Program-made: the position numbers and the translations under genes | DNA from: Candidatus Undinarchaeales archaeon | Lineage (GTDB): Archaea > SpSt-1190 > JASMDC01 | Direction of reading: 5' to 3' | Length of the DNA stretch: 64,000 nucleotides | Assembly (NCBI GenBank): GCA_030753015.1 | Contig: JASMDC010000001.1 | Location: 165,467-229,466 of the forward strand | Notes under the pieces: model-generated | What the model saw: the letters and a program-made list of their open reading frames with translations, nothing else | The model's database searches: none | Told to the model about the DNA's origin: nothing | Shown here: one piece after another, positions 39,901 to 48,228 of the stretch | Numbering within the stretch: position 1 is the first letter of the stretch | Layout of the letters: every line of letters starts with the position of its first letter

Positions 39901-41890
39901 CGTCGATCGTCACGAGGTGTGCGTTCCACGACTCGCACTTCGATTTCGCAGCAGGCCATTCCAGCTTATCGGTCATCTTGTAGCAGTGCCCGCCGAACGT
40001 GCGTGCACCATCGCATATACCGGCCTCCGGCGCCTCGCCCCCTGACGTTTCGGTCAGGCTCATGACCAGAGTGACCTGGCAATCGTTGCTGCTCTTCTTG
40101 GCAGCCGTAACATGGAGCTCGGCTTTCTCGTCCGGATCGACCTTATAGGAGAGGCTCTGGCTCTCAACACTCCCACATGTCACACCCGATCCGCCTTGAT
40201 AGCATTCTATCTTGCGCTCACCGGAGCTGTCCCTACAGTCGTCAGCGTACCTGGCTGTAAGGTACACCTCAGGGAGGTCCTGGTCGCCCTGACAAGTGCC
40301 CGTGATGTCGAGTTCACAGAACTCTGAAGAGAACATCACTCCGGTCTCGGTCTCTAGCTTGGTGGAGCACTCCTCCCGGGTCATGGTTTGGAAATCAGCA
40401 TTGTCGCCATCCTTGATCACACAGCATGCCATGCTCTCGTCGCGAGGACCGCAAAGCGAGGGATCTGTAGCCCGTTCCGGCAGGGGGCACGTGATGCCCT
40501 GGTCGGGATCGATGTCCAACCATGCATATATGTCACCGTGGGCCCTGCAGCAGACCTTACCCTTGAGCGTGTAGGTAGAGGCGTCCTTGATCACATTGCA
40601 TCCTGAGGCCTCTTTCCACGTGGTGCACGACACACTATCACTTGATTGGGTCTCGCAGCAGTCCATTCTCGATGCGGCCTCGGTGTATCCATCAGACGCA
40701 CATGAGGTAGGCATCCAGTCATAAACAGGTGCATCCGCGGTCCCTTTATTGCAGCAAAATAGACAGTCGGGCTTCACGGGCCGGGGTAGGGCGCACGTCC
40801 CGTCATCACCGTCGTTGTATGGCGCGTCTGTACAGAGGTTCGGATCGACGGTGTGGCCAGGGCCGTATTTGTTAGTTGTATCACCAGTGCATTTGCCCTC
40901 GTTCTGGACCCAGCGATAGGGATAGTTTTCATTCCCGGGGATGTGACAGCAAGAGCATGAACGGAACTGACACAAGCAACCGAACGTGATCGGGCCATTG
41001 ACATCCTCCTTCCGCTGGAAGTTCATGATTAGAGGCGTGAATAATGTGTCCGCCTTGTCCGGATAGACCTGCTTGCACAGTTCCGTACAACTATCTATCT
41101 CCTTGGCGCTGACCGTCGTGACGTCATCCTTCGAGGTATCCATATCGATGCCGCCGGCAGGTTCCCAGACACGCGGATCGTAGCAGCCCTGAAGACCTCT
41201 GAAATAAGGCGGATCGGGATCCCCGTAATCGAAGGCCGCGAGACGTCCCTTCTTGCAATAGTCGGGGCAGTGGTCACGGGCATATTGGAGGGCTTCTTCC
41301 TTAGCAATTTCCCTCTCAGCAGAGTTGCCCGACGTGTAGGTGAAGGCCTTGCCGATGAAGACCTTGTCGGTGCACCTGCTATTGTACGCCTCGATGTTCT
41401 GAGGGGGAGTAGGGGATTCAGAGGTAGTCTCCTCCTCTTCAGCGGCTTCCTCTGGTTTCGCGATATTGAAGGAATAGGTCTTGAGATTGCTCAAGGACGA
41501 GTCGGGAGCGTTCCCCTCACGGTCGCCGAATAGCTTCAGCTTCCCTGACTTTCCGTCATAGGTAGCATAGGGTATCCTCACGGTTGCCCACCCGATGGTA
41601 GAGCTCCAGCAATAGTCTGCTTCCGGAGTCTCAGTGGATGTTAACTTTGACTTGTCGCATAAGAAATCTGCTATATGAACGTCATCGACCTTGACGAAGA
41701 TACCAATCGTCGATGATGTTTCGGTATGATAGCAGAAGATCCTCAGATGTGTATCTTCTAAAGTTTCTTCACAAATGAACGCACCCCTGTCGTCCTCGTC
41801 GGTGCTTGTCGCCGTCGCGAGGAGCGCGCAGAGCACAAATGCCGTGAACAGCGCGTAGGTATATCTTGTTCGATTGGTACTGAATCCCAT
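33992..41890 (-). CDS. Giant secreted Cys-rich surface protein with nested C-type lectin domains
   Basis: A protein of about 2630 residues from ATG 41890, whose start gives a clear signal peptide (TRYTYALFTAFVLCALLATATS); the frame upstream to 42016 lacks one. Order: a beta-rich N-domain, Cys-rich segments, two C-type lectin-like domains at nt ~40025-39258 with one lying inside the other (GGHCYK, WIG, EPN and WND motifs), long mixed regions with paired cysteines, an Asp/Thr tract (nt ~36640-36730), three knot repeats of the CxxxxDCxSGNCxxxICC type (nt ~36060-36630), and several Ig/CARDB-like beta domains to the end. No C-terminal membrane helix or sorting signal is visible; it ends CSCIAAAV. 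Likely an adhesin or cell-envelope protein. It is last in a four-gene surface cluster but has its own TATA element at 41923-41933. Confidence 0.8.
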   Translation of the reverse strand: MGFSTNRTRYTYALFTAFVLCALLATATSTDEDDRGAFICEETLEDTHLRIFCYHTETSSTIGIFVKVDDVHIADFLCDKSKLTSTETPEADYCWSSTIGWATVRIPYATYDGKSGKLKLFGDREGNAPDSSLSNLKTYSFNIAKPEEAAEEEETTSESPTPPQNIEAYNSRCTDKVFIGKAFTYTSGNSAEREIAKEEALQYARDHCPDYCKKGRLAAFDYGDPDPPYFRGLQGCYDPRVWEPAGGIDMDTSKDDVTTVSAKEIDSCTELCKQVYPDKADTLFTPLIMNFQRKEDVNGPITFGCLCQFRSCSCCHIPGNENYPYRWVQNEGKCTGDTTNKYGPGHTVDPNLCTDAPYNDGDDGTCALPRPVKPDCLFCCNKGTADAPVYDWMPTSCASDGYTEAASRMDCCETQSSDSVSCTTWKEASGCNVIKDASTYTLKGKVCCRAHGDIYAWLDIDPDQGITCPLPERATDPSLCGPRDESMACCVIKDGDNADFQTMTREECSTKLETETGVMFSSEFCELDITGTCQGDQDLPEVYLTARYADDCRDSSGERKIECYQGGSGVTCGSVESQSLSYKVDPDEKAELHVTAAKKSSNDCQVTLVMSLTETSGGEAPEAGICDGARTFGGHCYKMTDKLEWPAAKSKCESWNAHLVTIDDALENEFIKETFAENLWIGYNDRTQEGRYVWTTDPSFSDLSDVCSDGYFYNGHCYKPTEKLTWAEAKAKCVGWGGYLTTINDDGENNYIKAQFSGDKWIGLTDEGSEGGWTWVEGVSNAFAKWKSGEPNGGTGENCVEVYSNGVWNDEKCTDKHEGICESDGPPNTERLYSNWKNNEPNNWWGNEDCGQIYTSGKWNDNNCDDKYKSLCESEEGGDPGYVQRLFFPNDEVKADPDQYDVTPYAMTIAYLRLLEHRPAAEKGCLGCKVKHTYVSGFSDTNNDGTTTNGMKYEVCISPDPDLTSGCSRAACITQLEDFLGDELISIDPGDADNLRIFKVKSSVLNIGACSRDEELIGEDIDHIDITEYDGDAEQKDIANHLGNVKCEDGEIPAKNNFADYLKEVKKFQVGAHEFYTDLHANLITMLDALEKQCDSCNTALTDFLGTGYTASTGTGQQQIPTGVNVKIDDVEIEFIFGTPIDLDDLPDKDSEDNDFHCKTALKNKGYQNIVFYKIKNTNDVKGYVNKSTSTAVHIDLAPGGSQSNIATTSCEFKRDSFAWVTSNPSSGSSTTVPSVCSPGKFCACDADLGLETYITEDFVASDAFVPGLCHRGVQAICLTETNTKCPALASDLTARTDDFQKALNCPVCIPLPCVAGVDVHDGGLNSIECKADEMNPKTDDNGYAGSDKDCCSTSCDSNQLYICSANDPAAGSDLGFSAATSNCEEKNGCSDECERTDSEGKVICTNDETDISAGVLEVEYRTNMAIVPAKLVECQQQVSDLKDLCTVDGAEDLYDEIKAGPCRTRDTVQNVVTTLKTFIDELVTGIEVTSDLIDEYEGSTNIDDVKVTSVLIQLNTKLAEIADKGSTDTFRKNLKNSVAMVDRIITDTADENEQGTVTQYQGIESIGAGTADWKFKDECPDIVVRYRELGYSGDCAYQPKYHLPEEREALIDPFYQKVLQYLTSQPEGSGPMSFARDSRCIIDGTITSDKPIGRCEMGDTEEKTIKDQQFDDWGTKHDSALSKLNAVDSATTPIQDDTLLYEIHQSCMSYTTTGGQTITPETDDDTDTDTDTDADTDTDTDTDTDSNTDTDDTTGIGQGCNRNSDCPSGNCINDICCANSRYCCFVDSHCLSFGSDAKCDPNTSYCLKTAGGTACPSDPKEDDGGDCDYDDECKSANCRSNICCKRHEQCCTGPDQCSTSSGQMCGGDNYCIEDPNYVQPNSKDNGESCTYPNHCISGNCKSGICCTNRAECCSSNSDCLQNEVCDTSLHYCVTPEEIPPEEDPSSANFCAAFCRETCNIGAINGRCHSELGYCVCNIGFEWKGTSQKCDAPEISPDVKSKMMACCNSLFGIEPDTLDLPNPFEDTSTTECSSAAVFKDGKVHFDKCRTKYSDLNNYCCYQGLEEKPLTKKCYYQDEYATCQKACQDLYPSNEKACEAACKEANVDCEKGCIEAPITQDSTTLLKCMNGEIPGLGDCGANDKVYRQIIGCFQRSPSTYSIAENIKCAQAKKGMLPSFTVSGLGLYKDDVAQTTVYGGDIATVKADITNAGALYFSGQVSFGVIVLPPCPETGCDWSDYIEYNTLGTVQGNNEINLIPAATITLESEPFDVDASWIGNEVWLVLNLRDGSGVVGAYESKTGVSVLKMGVIAPTDAFFNEERIITAYPFQEVTGHVKLVSEYFPLKADVYLTDTNNREIEGTRVSHTYAAKITDPVIVKTNTFTVPKEFAYFGNILRIGFEAFDKNDQLVAKSVLSTPVICDTCPEDYINVLMEYPDAYLKIENPELKVAGANFIDADGEHIPATGLYQKRDVRAQVTVRNAVGVAFDGTVKVTVQDESGTAITAATADLKDKALAKDGKYTITTDAFLAEEGHSYNILVHAVADDVDWFKRQLSRITYPYAVLDVQDLSTVQGEGPKDYTITYALGTCVLRVECTGCLPTCEILVDQPTCTFRSEGVCDPPGSTCSCIAAAV
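36640..36730 (-). repeat. Asp/Thr dipeptide tract
   Basis: Alternating GAT/GAC and ACN codons encode TDTDTDTDADTDTDTDTDTDSN in the giant secreted protein. Asp-rich spacers of this sort bind calcium in some surface proteins. It adjoins three Cys-knot repeats. Confidence 0.75.
39258..40025 (-). other. Nested C-type lectin-like domains inside the giant protein
   Basis: The first lectin domain starts GGHCYKMTDKLEWPAAKSKC and reaches YVWTTDPSFSDL. A complete second domain then begins (GHCYKPTEKLTWAEAKAKC) and ends GICES near 39425. The missing half of the first follows: YSNWKNNEPNNWWGNEDCG to KSLCES. Both copies keep the EPN sugar-contact triplet and WND calcium motif. Confidence 0.7.
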
Positions 41891-41922
41891 TGATAAACCC
41901 CAGTAATATACTCCATTACAGC

Positions 41923-41933
41923 GGTTTAAAACC
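41923..41933 (-). promoter_or_regulatory. TATA-like box for the giant surface protein
   Basis: GGTTTTAAACC on the minus strand, centred 38 bases before ATG 41890; the transcript would carry a leader of about 10 bases. Confidence 0.5.
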
Positions 41934-42074
41934 ATTTCTCGCAACGGTTTGGGAGAACGAACCGGGATGGTCCCTCCAGATTGCCTACCTCGTGAAATCG
42001 TCGGAAGTCGTCCCAAGTCGTCCCAATGCGAAGATAAGCTATTTTTTCATCCAATGGGCCAAGAAACGCCAGTT

Positions 42075-44003
42075 TCAGCAATCCTCGTCCCGGGACACGA
42101 CATTGTGATAGGTGCCTTCCCGGTCGAGCTCCACGGTGATAGGCTTCATCGCGATGTCCGGGAGCGAGCTTGTGCCCTCGACCACCTCGAGGATCATCCC
42201 CTTCGGAAGGACCGGGTAGATGGGGCGGTCCGAGCTATCCTTGGACGATACTGCTAGCAGGAGGTACTTGCCCGGATTCACCGTGGGGAACTCGATCCCC
42301 CCATCCTCATCGGTTATCGCACTAACAACGTCACCGAGGGTTGTGTCCATGGGAAAGAGGAATACCTCGACGTATGCTGGCGGCCTCCCATCGACATAGC
42401 CGAGCGGCACCGGCTCCCGTTCCTCAACCGTCTGGGATGACGCGCAGTAGACGTCGTTCCTCATGACCACCCGGCTCGAAAGGGCGCCGAATTTCCGCAC
42501 CGGGAGGGTGACTTGGCTCGCGGCCCCGATCTTTTCCTTCAAGCTCGATCTGGCGTACTCGGTCCCCTCTGCCTCGAACACGATGTCATGGACTCCGCAC
42601 GGGACGCCATCCCAGGTCGTTCCAGAGGAATAGCTCATGTCAACGTCGTTCGATGGATAGCGGCATGAGTCGATCCGGAGAGAACCTTCCATCGCTGGTG
42701 GATCGAGGTCCACCGTGAGGGAGCAGGCGCCCTGACACTGGTCCTCGATGTACTTGGGCGCTGAAACTGACTCGTTGGTAGCAGCGGACAGCTTCTGAAG
42801 ATAGGGTTCCATGTAGAACTTGAACTCCAATGGCTTGATCTCGGATGACGTCCCGGCGGCGCCGACGACCTTTGCCGAGGGTAGGAGGTCGCGAAGGATG
42901 ATCTTGACGGGGAAGTGGATGGAGTAGTTCATCTTGTACCCCCCCGTACAATCGCCCGAAGGGGACAGACCGAAGGGACCGAGTCTGAAGAAGTACACCG
43001 TGTCGGTCGAGCGGTAATCGGGCTTATCCTCGTTGGCGATGAAGGAGAACTTGAACTCGTTCTCATAGAGGTCGAAGGTCCACTCTACGAACTCCATGAC
43101 CTTCTCGATATCAGCCTGTTCCATCCCGGTGAATGTCTCCACTCCACTGAAGTCGGCTTTGCGTACGCGGCGCATCTCGTTAGCGACAGCCAGGCGGGAA
43201 TGTTCCCGGAAGGGCTCGATAAGGTTCCCATGCTTCGAGAGGGGATTCCCATCGGTCGAGATCACGCTGATCTCGTACCGAGCATCCTGGTCACAGGACG
43301 GGATGCCCTTGCAGCAGTCACCACCCGGTTTGGGGATGCGCGGATCCGACGTGATGCTGTCGAAGATGGAGTCCTCCATGGTCCGGGCGTCGATGTAGCT
43401 CTCGACATAGTACACTGCGATGTCGTGCAGAAACTTGAGCCGGAGCGGCACGTTGACATCGAACTCGATGTCGGTCTTCACTTCCTCGCCCTCAGCCCTG
43501 ATGCGGACGGGAAGGCTCAACCGTGCCGTGATGGAGTTGTCCAGTAGGGTGACGTTAGCCTTTGGGAATCCGAAGGAGTAGAGGTCCCTGCGTAGGGTCT
43601 TCTGCAGCTCAAGGACACGCTCCTTGACGTTGCGCTCGATCTCCTGGACCATCATCTGCTCCATTACCTGGCTCGTGGGTATGTTCACGATTTTTCCCTC
43701 GTAGAACCAGTAGGGGACGCCCAGGTGGCTCAGAGGTGGATGGTTCTCTTTTGTATAGCCGCCATGCGCGGCCATCTCCTCTGCGGACTCGTGGACAGCA
43801 GCCTCGAGGAACCGCTCCAGGGAGGATTGGACCGACTCGAGCTCGTTACGGACCGTTTCCGATTGTATCTCTTGTCGACGTACTTCGGATTCCGTCTTCC
43901 CTCTGGAGAACATCGTGTAGAGCACGAAGATGACCACCACCGCCAGGGCCATGATGCCAAACAATGCAATCTGTCCCCGGGTGCCTTTACGCCTCATGTG
44001 CAT
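42075..44003 (-). CDS. Membrane-anchored surface protein with class III (pilin-like) signal
   Basis: A 642-residue protein. The N-terminus RRKGTRGQIALFGIMALAVVV has a charged stretch, a Gly-Gln junction and a hydrophobic helix, the pattern of archaeal class III signal peptides cut by a PibD-type peptidase. A coiled coil follows (VRRQEIQSETVRNELES), then a region with ESAEEMAAHGGY and VPYWFYEGK, which I associate with a family common in DPANN-type archaea. Later parts are beta-rich with paired cysteines, including a CPASE/carboxypeptidase-like repeat near the end (SAITDEDGGIEFPTVNPGKYLLLAV). It overlaps the upstream gene by ten bases and precedes the giant lectin protein, so they probably form one envelope assembly. 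ATG 43997 is an alternative start. Confidence 0.7.
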   Translation of the reverse strand: MHMRRKGTRGQIALFGIMALAVVVIFVLYTMFSRGKTESEVRRQEIQSETVRNELESVQSSLERFLEAAVHESAEEMAAHGGYTKENHPPLSHLGVPYWFYEGKIVNIPTSQVMEQMMVQEIERNVKERVLELQKTLRRDLYSFGFPKANVTLLDNSITARLSLPVRIRAEGEEVKTDIEFDVNVPLRLKFLHDIAVYYVESYIDARTMEDSIFDSITSDPRIPKPGGDCCKGIPSCDQDARYEISVISTDGNPLSKHGNLIEPFREHSRLAVANEMRRVRKADFSGVETFTGMEQADIEKVMEFVEWTFDLYENEFKFSFIANEDKPDYRSTDTVYFFRLGPFGLSPSGDCTGGYKMNYSIHFPVKIILRDLLPSAKVVGAAGTSSEIKPLEFKFYMEPYLQKLSAATNESVSAPKYIEDQCQGACSLTVDLDPPAMEGSLRIDSCRYPSNDVDMSYSSGTTWDGVPCGVHDIVFEAEGTEYARSSLKEKIGAASQVTLPVRKFGALSSRVVMRNDVYCASSQTVEEREPVPLGYVDGRPPAYVEVFLFPMDTTLGDVVSAITDEDGGIEFPTVNPGKYLLLAVSSKDSSDRPIYPVLPKGMILEVVEGTSSLPDIAMKPITVELDREGTYHNVVSRDEDC

Positions 44004-47000
44004 CCCACCACGTATCGGCCGGGATTGGACTTCACTTGGAGGTCCGTACGCTTCGATTCGACGACACCCTGCGGAGTATGGATCTCCACGAGCAGCTCCA
44101 CTGTGCTACCGCCGTTCGGTGGATGCGGACAGAGGGAGATGTCTGAGAGATGCAATCTGACACCCGATGTCGTGCTGACAAGATAGGCGAGGTTCTCTGT
44201 AACGTTCCGATCCCCGATGAACACACGGAAGTTACGCTCGGAGACGTCGATGGTTCCTTTGATCTGGAGGAATACGTCGAGATTGAAGCCCATCACAGCA
44301 AGGTAATGGATGAGCGGCTCGTTGTCGTTGCCCGGGCTCGCTCGCTGGATTCTGAAGTCGAGAGGGACATAGTCCGTAACTTCGATGGGCTCTTTCGAAT
44401 TACCAATGCGCCCGAGGTGCTCGATGGCAACAGATATGGCCTGTTCGGTGGGCAGGGTGGTGTACACAATCAGGTGCTCCATCTCCTCACGGACGGCGAG
44501 CTCATGGCCCTGTCCGTCGTCCGTCCGAACAGCGGCCTTGATGTTGTTATCGTCCAAGGCGAATTCGATCCATTCATTGCCGGATGCTAAGGTGATGGTT
44601 CGGTCATCAGCGCTCTTGGAGATCTCGGCATACTCCATCCAGTCCTTACCGAACGTGCGCCGTAGGTAGCTCCGCACTTTTCCATTGTCGGTGCCCGGAA
44701 CCTCGTTCCAGGTGAAGAGGAGTGTGTCCATGAACGTCGTTGATAGCTGCCAACGGTCCGAGAGCTTGTTATATGTCGGTGTGAAGTCAGCGGGCGTGAG
44801 CCCTCCGAACGTGATGTTGAAGGCCTTCTTGGGTAGGTTCACCACGGACCTTCCATCGAGGTCCTGGACGACCGCATCGGTCTGGAGCGGGAAACCGATC
44901 TCGAAGTCCTTGGGCCGCACCCTGTCCGGCTCGATGTCGTGCAGGCTCACTCGCAGGAACGATTCGTCCTCAGGGTACCATACCTCGAATGGCCGCCGGA
45001 TGACATGGATGTTGCCTTTGTACCCGATTACAATGAAGACCTCGTAATCCCCGGGCGGCAGATCCGCTGTGAAGGATGCCTCGATCTTCCAGCCGCCGGC
45101 ATGGTCGTCGTGTACCTTCTTGATGGTGGGCGCATTGAGGGCTTCATGGTCGTGGAGGGACGCGTTCACGTTGAGCTCGTCGAGCGCTTCCTCCTCGAGA
45201 AGTACTCCCTCGTACCTGATGTTCCCGCGCCAGATGACGTTCACGGCGTCCGTTCGGAGCACGTCCGCCCTGACATGATCGGGTTCGAGATCGAGAAGCG
45301 AGAACTCGAGGTTGGACGGGGCACATCCTCCCTTGGCGCACATCTCACCGATAACGCAGGTGGCCTCGGGATTCTTGTCCTTGCCGAGGCAGATGCAGGT
45401 GCCCATGCATACCTCTCCGATATCGATGCACGAGAGCGTCTGGAGGCCGCTCTTGGCCATACACTCTCCCTCGGACTCAATGATGATGAAAGGGCTCTTG
45501 ATACGCTGCTCGGTGCAGTCGGAGGGGCTACAATATCTTCCGTACTCACACACGTCAAGGACGTCACCTGTCTCCTTATCGAAGCAGAGGCAGAGGGGGA
45601 TGTCGGAGGACGAAGGAGTACAGGTCTGCCCCGTCTGGATGCACGGGAGGGTCGCACCGAGAACGTGCATGGAACCGCCATCGCACACCTCTGACTGGGG
45701 TGTGCGGAGCTGGGGTCGCCACTCCGAAACCTCGATCATGTTCACCGAACCGCCGACGTTCTGGTTGTCGCGGTAGGCCGTGGTCTGGATTGTATAGGCT
45801 CCCGGATCGAGCGAGGGATCGAGGCTGAGCTCAGCGTTGCCACATCCGAGCGACTCCTCCTCCATCACCTTGATGCCGTCCTGATTGAACACCTGGACAC
45901 TGCATATGTCCCCCGGCGCGTCGGTGTAGAGGGAGACATCCTCGCCGGCCTTGTACACGTCCTTGTCGGTTTTCGTATCAGCAGGCATTACTCCACCGAC
46001 ACCGATCAGTTCGAAACGGGCAGTAGCACGGCCGACAAGGCCCTGGTGATAGCCCTCCACTTCCACAAGGTAAGTGCCGGGCGCCCACGAAGTGGACGTG
46101 CCCACGACCACGTTCGTACACGTCTGGAGCTCCAAGGTGTTCTTCTTGGTCCAGAACGAATCATAGACGTTCACCGTGCACCCTTCCAAAGGCTGTGCTG
46201 GGTGGACATCCAGCACGAGGCCGGTCCCCAGATGGACGGATGTCCGCTCTGTCACGAGACGGATCGCTAGGGGGGGTTCGGCCAGCCTGAACTCCTGCTT
46301 GATATACTCCATGGCGTCGCCGCGCACACCGATGATATGGAGGTCATAGAGAACGGCGTCCATGGAGCCGTCAGTGGGGATAACGAGCTTCTCACAGGAC
46401 GAGCCGAAGGCCTTGGCGACCGGTCGGTCATCTCCTCGTTCCGTGAGGGCCGCGATGCAGAACTTGAAGCTGCCTGAAACCTCACCTACCTTCTCGATGT
46501 CGATGGTGTCGCCAACAGTATGGTCGCCACGTTCAGGCGCCTTCAGGGAGAAAGCATCCATCGCCACCATGCGTCCGGCCAGGGTGAAGTTCGATTCCAG
46601 GGTCAGGTCGGTGACATTGGCCACCCGTAGCGTATAGAGCGAAGGATAGGTGATACGCAGCTTCCTGCCGTAGGTGAACACGCCTGGGATGAGGTCGAAC
46701 TGTTTCGGCCGATAGTGGAGCGTGAACTCGACCTCAAGGCTCTCTCCTTCAATCGTGAAAGTGTTGAAGCTGATACGCGGGACCTCGCCCAGGGTGAACC
46801 TCACAAGGTCCTCCTGCTTAGTGATCGTTGAGTAGGTGTGGTCGAATATATCGAACCGTTTTTCGAGCGCCAGCTCGTCAAGCTCGTCCACGTATCCGGG
46901 TGACAGGCTCATGTCATAGTCCACCGAGATGATCGCGTGCTTGAAGTTGAGCACCTCCACTCTTTCGAGGATGCTGTCCGCGACGAGGTAGCCCCTGTAA

Positions 47001-47074
47001 CCCGAGGCGAGGCAGAGGAGTGCGAGGGCCAGAGCGGCAGCACCGCGGAACACCAGCAGGCCGTGGTGATTCAT
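43994..47074 (-). CDS. Large secreted or membrane-tethered Cys-rich protein
   Basis: About 1026 residues from ATG 47074, which has a TATA-like element (47103-47115) and GAGGTAGTGA before it; ATG 47092 lies too close to that TATA. An N-terminal hydrophobic helix (GLLVFRGAAALALALLCLAS) is a signal or anchor. The body is beta-rich and carries a duplicated Cys module: C-CIQTGQTC...CLC...C...C near nt 45540-45690 and C-CIDIGEVC...CIC...C near nt 45320-45460. Ig-like segments lie on both sides (for example DKDVYKAGEDVSLYTDAPGDIC). The C-terminus overlaps the next gene by ten bases. Function is unknown; it belongs to the surface cluster. Confidence 0.65.
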   Translation of the reverse strand: MNHHGLLVFRGAAALALALLCLASGYRGYLVADSILERVEVLNFKHAIISVDYDMSLSPGYVDELDELALEKRFDIFDHTYSTITKQEDLVRFTLGEVPRISFNTFTIEGESLEVEFTLHYRPKQFDLIPGVFTYGRKLRITYPSLYTLRVANVTDLTLESNFTLAGRMVAMDAFSLKAPERGDHTVGDTIDIEKVGEVSGSFKFCIAALTERGDDRPVAKAFGSSCEKLVIPTDGSMDAVLYDLHIIGVRGDAMEYIKQEFRLAEPPLAIRLVTERTSVHLGTGLVLDVHPAQPLEGCTVNVYDSFWTKKNTLELQTCTNVVVGTSTSWAPGTYLVEVEGYHQGLVGRATARFELIGVGGVMPADTKTDKDVYKAGEDVSLYTDAPGDICSVQVFNQDGIKVMEEESLGCGNAELSLDPSLDPGAYTIQTTAYRDNQNVGGSVNMIEVSEWRPQLRTPQSEVCDGGSMHVLGATLPCIQTGQTCTPSSSDIPLCLCFDKETGDVLDVCEYGRYCSPSDCTEQRIKSPFIIIESEGECMAKSGLQTLSCIDIGEVCMGTCICLGKDKNPEATCVIGEMCAKGGCAPSNLEFSLLDLEPDHVRADVLRTDAVNVIWRGNIRYEGVLLEEEALDELNVNASLHDHEALNAPTIKKVHDDHAGGWKIEASFTADLPPGDYEVFIVIGYKGNIHVIRRPFEVWYPEDESFLRVSLHDIEPDRVRPKDFEIGFPLQTDAVVQDLDGRSVVNLPKKAFNITFGGLTPADFTPTYNKLSDRWQLSTTFMDTLLFTWNEVPGTDNGKVRSYLRRTFGKDWMEYAEISKSADDRTITLASGNEWIEFALDDNNIKAAVRTDDGQGHELAVREEMEHLIVYTTLPTEQAISVAIEHLGRIGNSKEPIEVTDYVPLDFRIQRASPGNDNEPLIHYLAVMGFNLDVFLQIKGTIDVSERNFRVFIGDRNVTENLAYLVSTTSGVRLHLSDISLCPHPPNGGSTVELLVEIHTPQGVVESKRTDLQVKSNPGRYVVGCT

Positions 47075-47102
47075 ATCACTACCTCTACGCATCTACGGGC
47101 TC

Positions 47103-47115
47103 AATATATTAAATA
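47103..47115 (-). promoter_or_regulatory. TATA-like element before the gene at 47074
   Basis: TTTAATATATTGA on the minus strand overlaps the end of the regulator gene and could give the structural genes their own promoter. Confidence 0.45.
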
Positions 47116-47119
47116 GCTA

Positions 47120-48118
47120 TCAGGAACCGATATCGGCCGATTCGGGCTCCTTCTTATCGATCCGTGCGCGCTTGAGGTCATCGCGGAGGACGAGGCGATT
47201 CGTGTTCCCCATCCTCTCCTTGCGGAGCACGCTTCGTGACTCAAGGTCCATGACCAGACGGCTGAGCTTGGACTTGGAAATGTCTAGCTTTACCAGCAGG
47301 TCGCGCTGCTTGAGCCTCCCGCCGGCGTGGATCAGGGATTCGACGACCGCCTGCTCGTCCTCCGTGAACACCGAAAGGACAGAGGGCCGCTTCTGTGTAG
47401 CCCAACGGCCAAAGGAGAACAGCGCCAATCCGATGAGGAGACCGACCACGATACCTTGAGGTGTGATGGATTGGTATACCTCTTTGACCTCTTCCTTTGG
47501 GCGCGTGAACCGAGCGAATACACTTATGCTGTCATCGGCGGTGACGTTGGTACGGGCCCATACGAGAAGTAGGTGCTGCCCGTCAGTCTTGAGCTCAGCT
47601 GGCGGGAACAGGACGGAATGCGTCTGCGCTGCCATCCCGCCTACGGGGAGTATATAGCCGGGGGGGAGTTGCACTGTGAGGGAGAAGTCACTGATTGGAG
47701 TAGAAGGATTATATGTCGTACGGAACTCAAGATCCTCCCCTTCCTTGCGTACGAACTGGTCTGTTGTGAAGGATATCGAATAATGACGGTCCTTGCCCGG
47801 GAGCACGGGATAGGTGAACGTGATGTTCACGAGTTTGATCCACTGGTTCTCTGCCACGGTCCATGAGACGTCCTCCCCTACACCGCGGACCGCGATGTCC
47901 TGAACGTCCCGAACGACCGTGAAGAAGGCGTTGCGGATCGGCTCTTGGCCAGTGTTGCGGATGTGAACATCGATGGTCTCATGGCAGGTGCCATTGGGGA
48001 TTACTGCGATCCGCATATAGTACTCCTCATACACCTTTCCCTCGTCCCCGACGGCGGGGCTAAGGAGCGTGAGCACCGCAAGGAGAAGAACACTAAGGAG
48101 ATGGACCCGGGAGTACAC
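47120..48118 (-). CDS. Membrane-anchored winged-helix regulator with external sensor
   Basis: A 332-residue protein from GTG 48118. An N-terminal signal peptide (RVHLLSVLLLAVLTLLSPAVG) leads to a beta-rich external domain of ~190 residues (FTYPVLPGKDRHYSISF; LPPGYILPVGG), then a single membrane helix (IVVGLLIGLALFSFGRW, ~220-236) and an internal winged helix (FTEDEQAVVESLIHAGGRLKQRDLLVKL, then SKSKLSRLVMDLESRSVLRKERMG). This layout matches archaeal membrane-bound transcription regulators with DUF7343-like winged helices. GTG 48118 lies 30 bases from the TATA box; GTG 48139 would be upstream of transcription start. As first gene of the surface cluster it is a natural candidate to control it. 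Confidence 0.75.
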   Translation of the reverse strand: MYSRVHLLSVLLLAVLTLLSPAVGDEGKVYEEYYMRIAVIPNGTCHETIDVHIRNTGQEPIRNAFFTVVRDVQDIAVRGVGEDVSWTVAENQWIKLVNITFTYPVLPGKDRHYSISFTTDQFVRKEGEDLEFRTTYNPSTPISDFSLTVQLPPGYILPVGGMAAQTHSVLFPPAELKTDGQHLLLVWARTNVTADDSISVFARFTRPKEEVKEVYQSITPQGIVVGLLIGLALFSFGRWATQKRPSVLSVFTEDEQAVVESLIHAGGRLKQRDLLVKLDISKSKLSRLVMDLESRSVLRKERMGNTNRLVLRDDLKRARIDKKEPESADIGS

Positions 48119-48144
48119 TGGGTAGTGGGTGTGGCTCACTTCGT

Positions 48145-48151
48145 TTAAATA
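48145..48151 (-). promoter_or_regulatory. TATA-like box deciding the start of the regulator
   Basis: TATTTAA on the minus strand, centred 30 bases before GTG 48118. Confidence 0.55.
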
Positions 48152-48228
48152 GGTTTCACGAGGCGCCTCCTGTGTCTTTTTATAATTTCAACGCCCTATG
48201 ATTAAGACCTATAAGGGGGAATGCTCCG

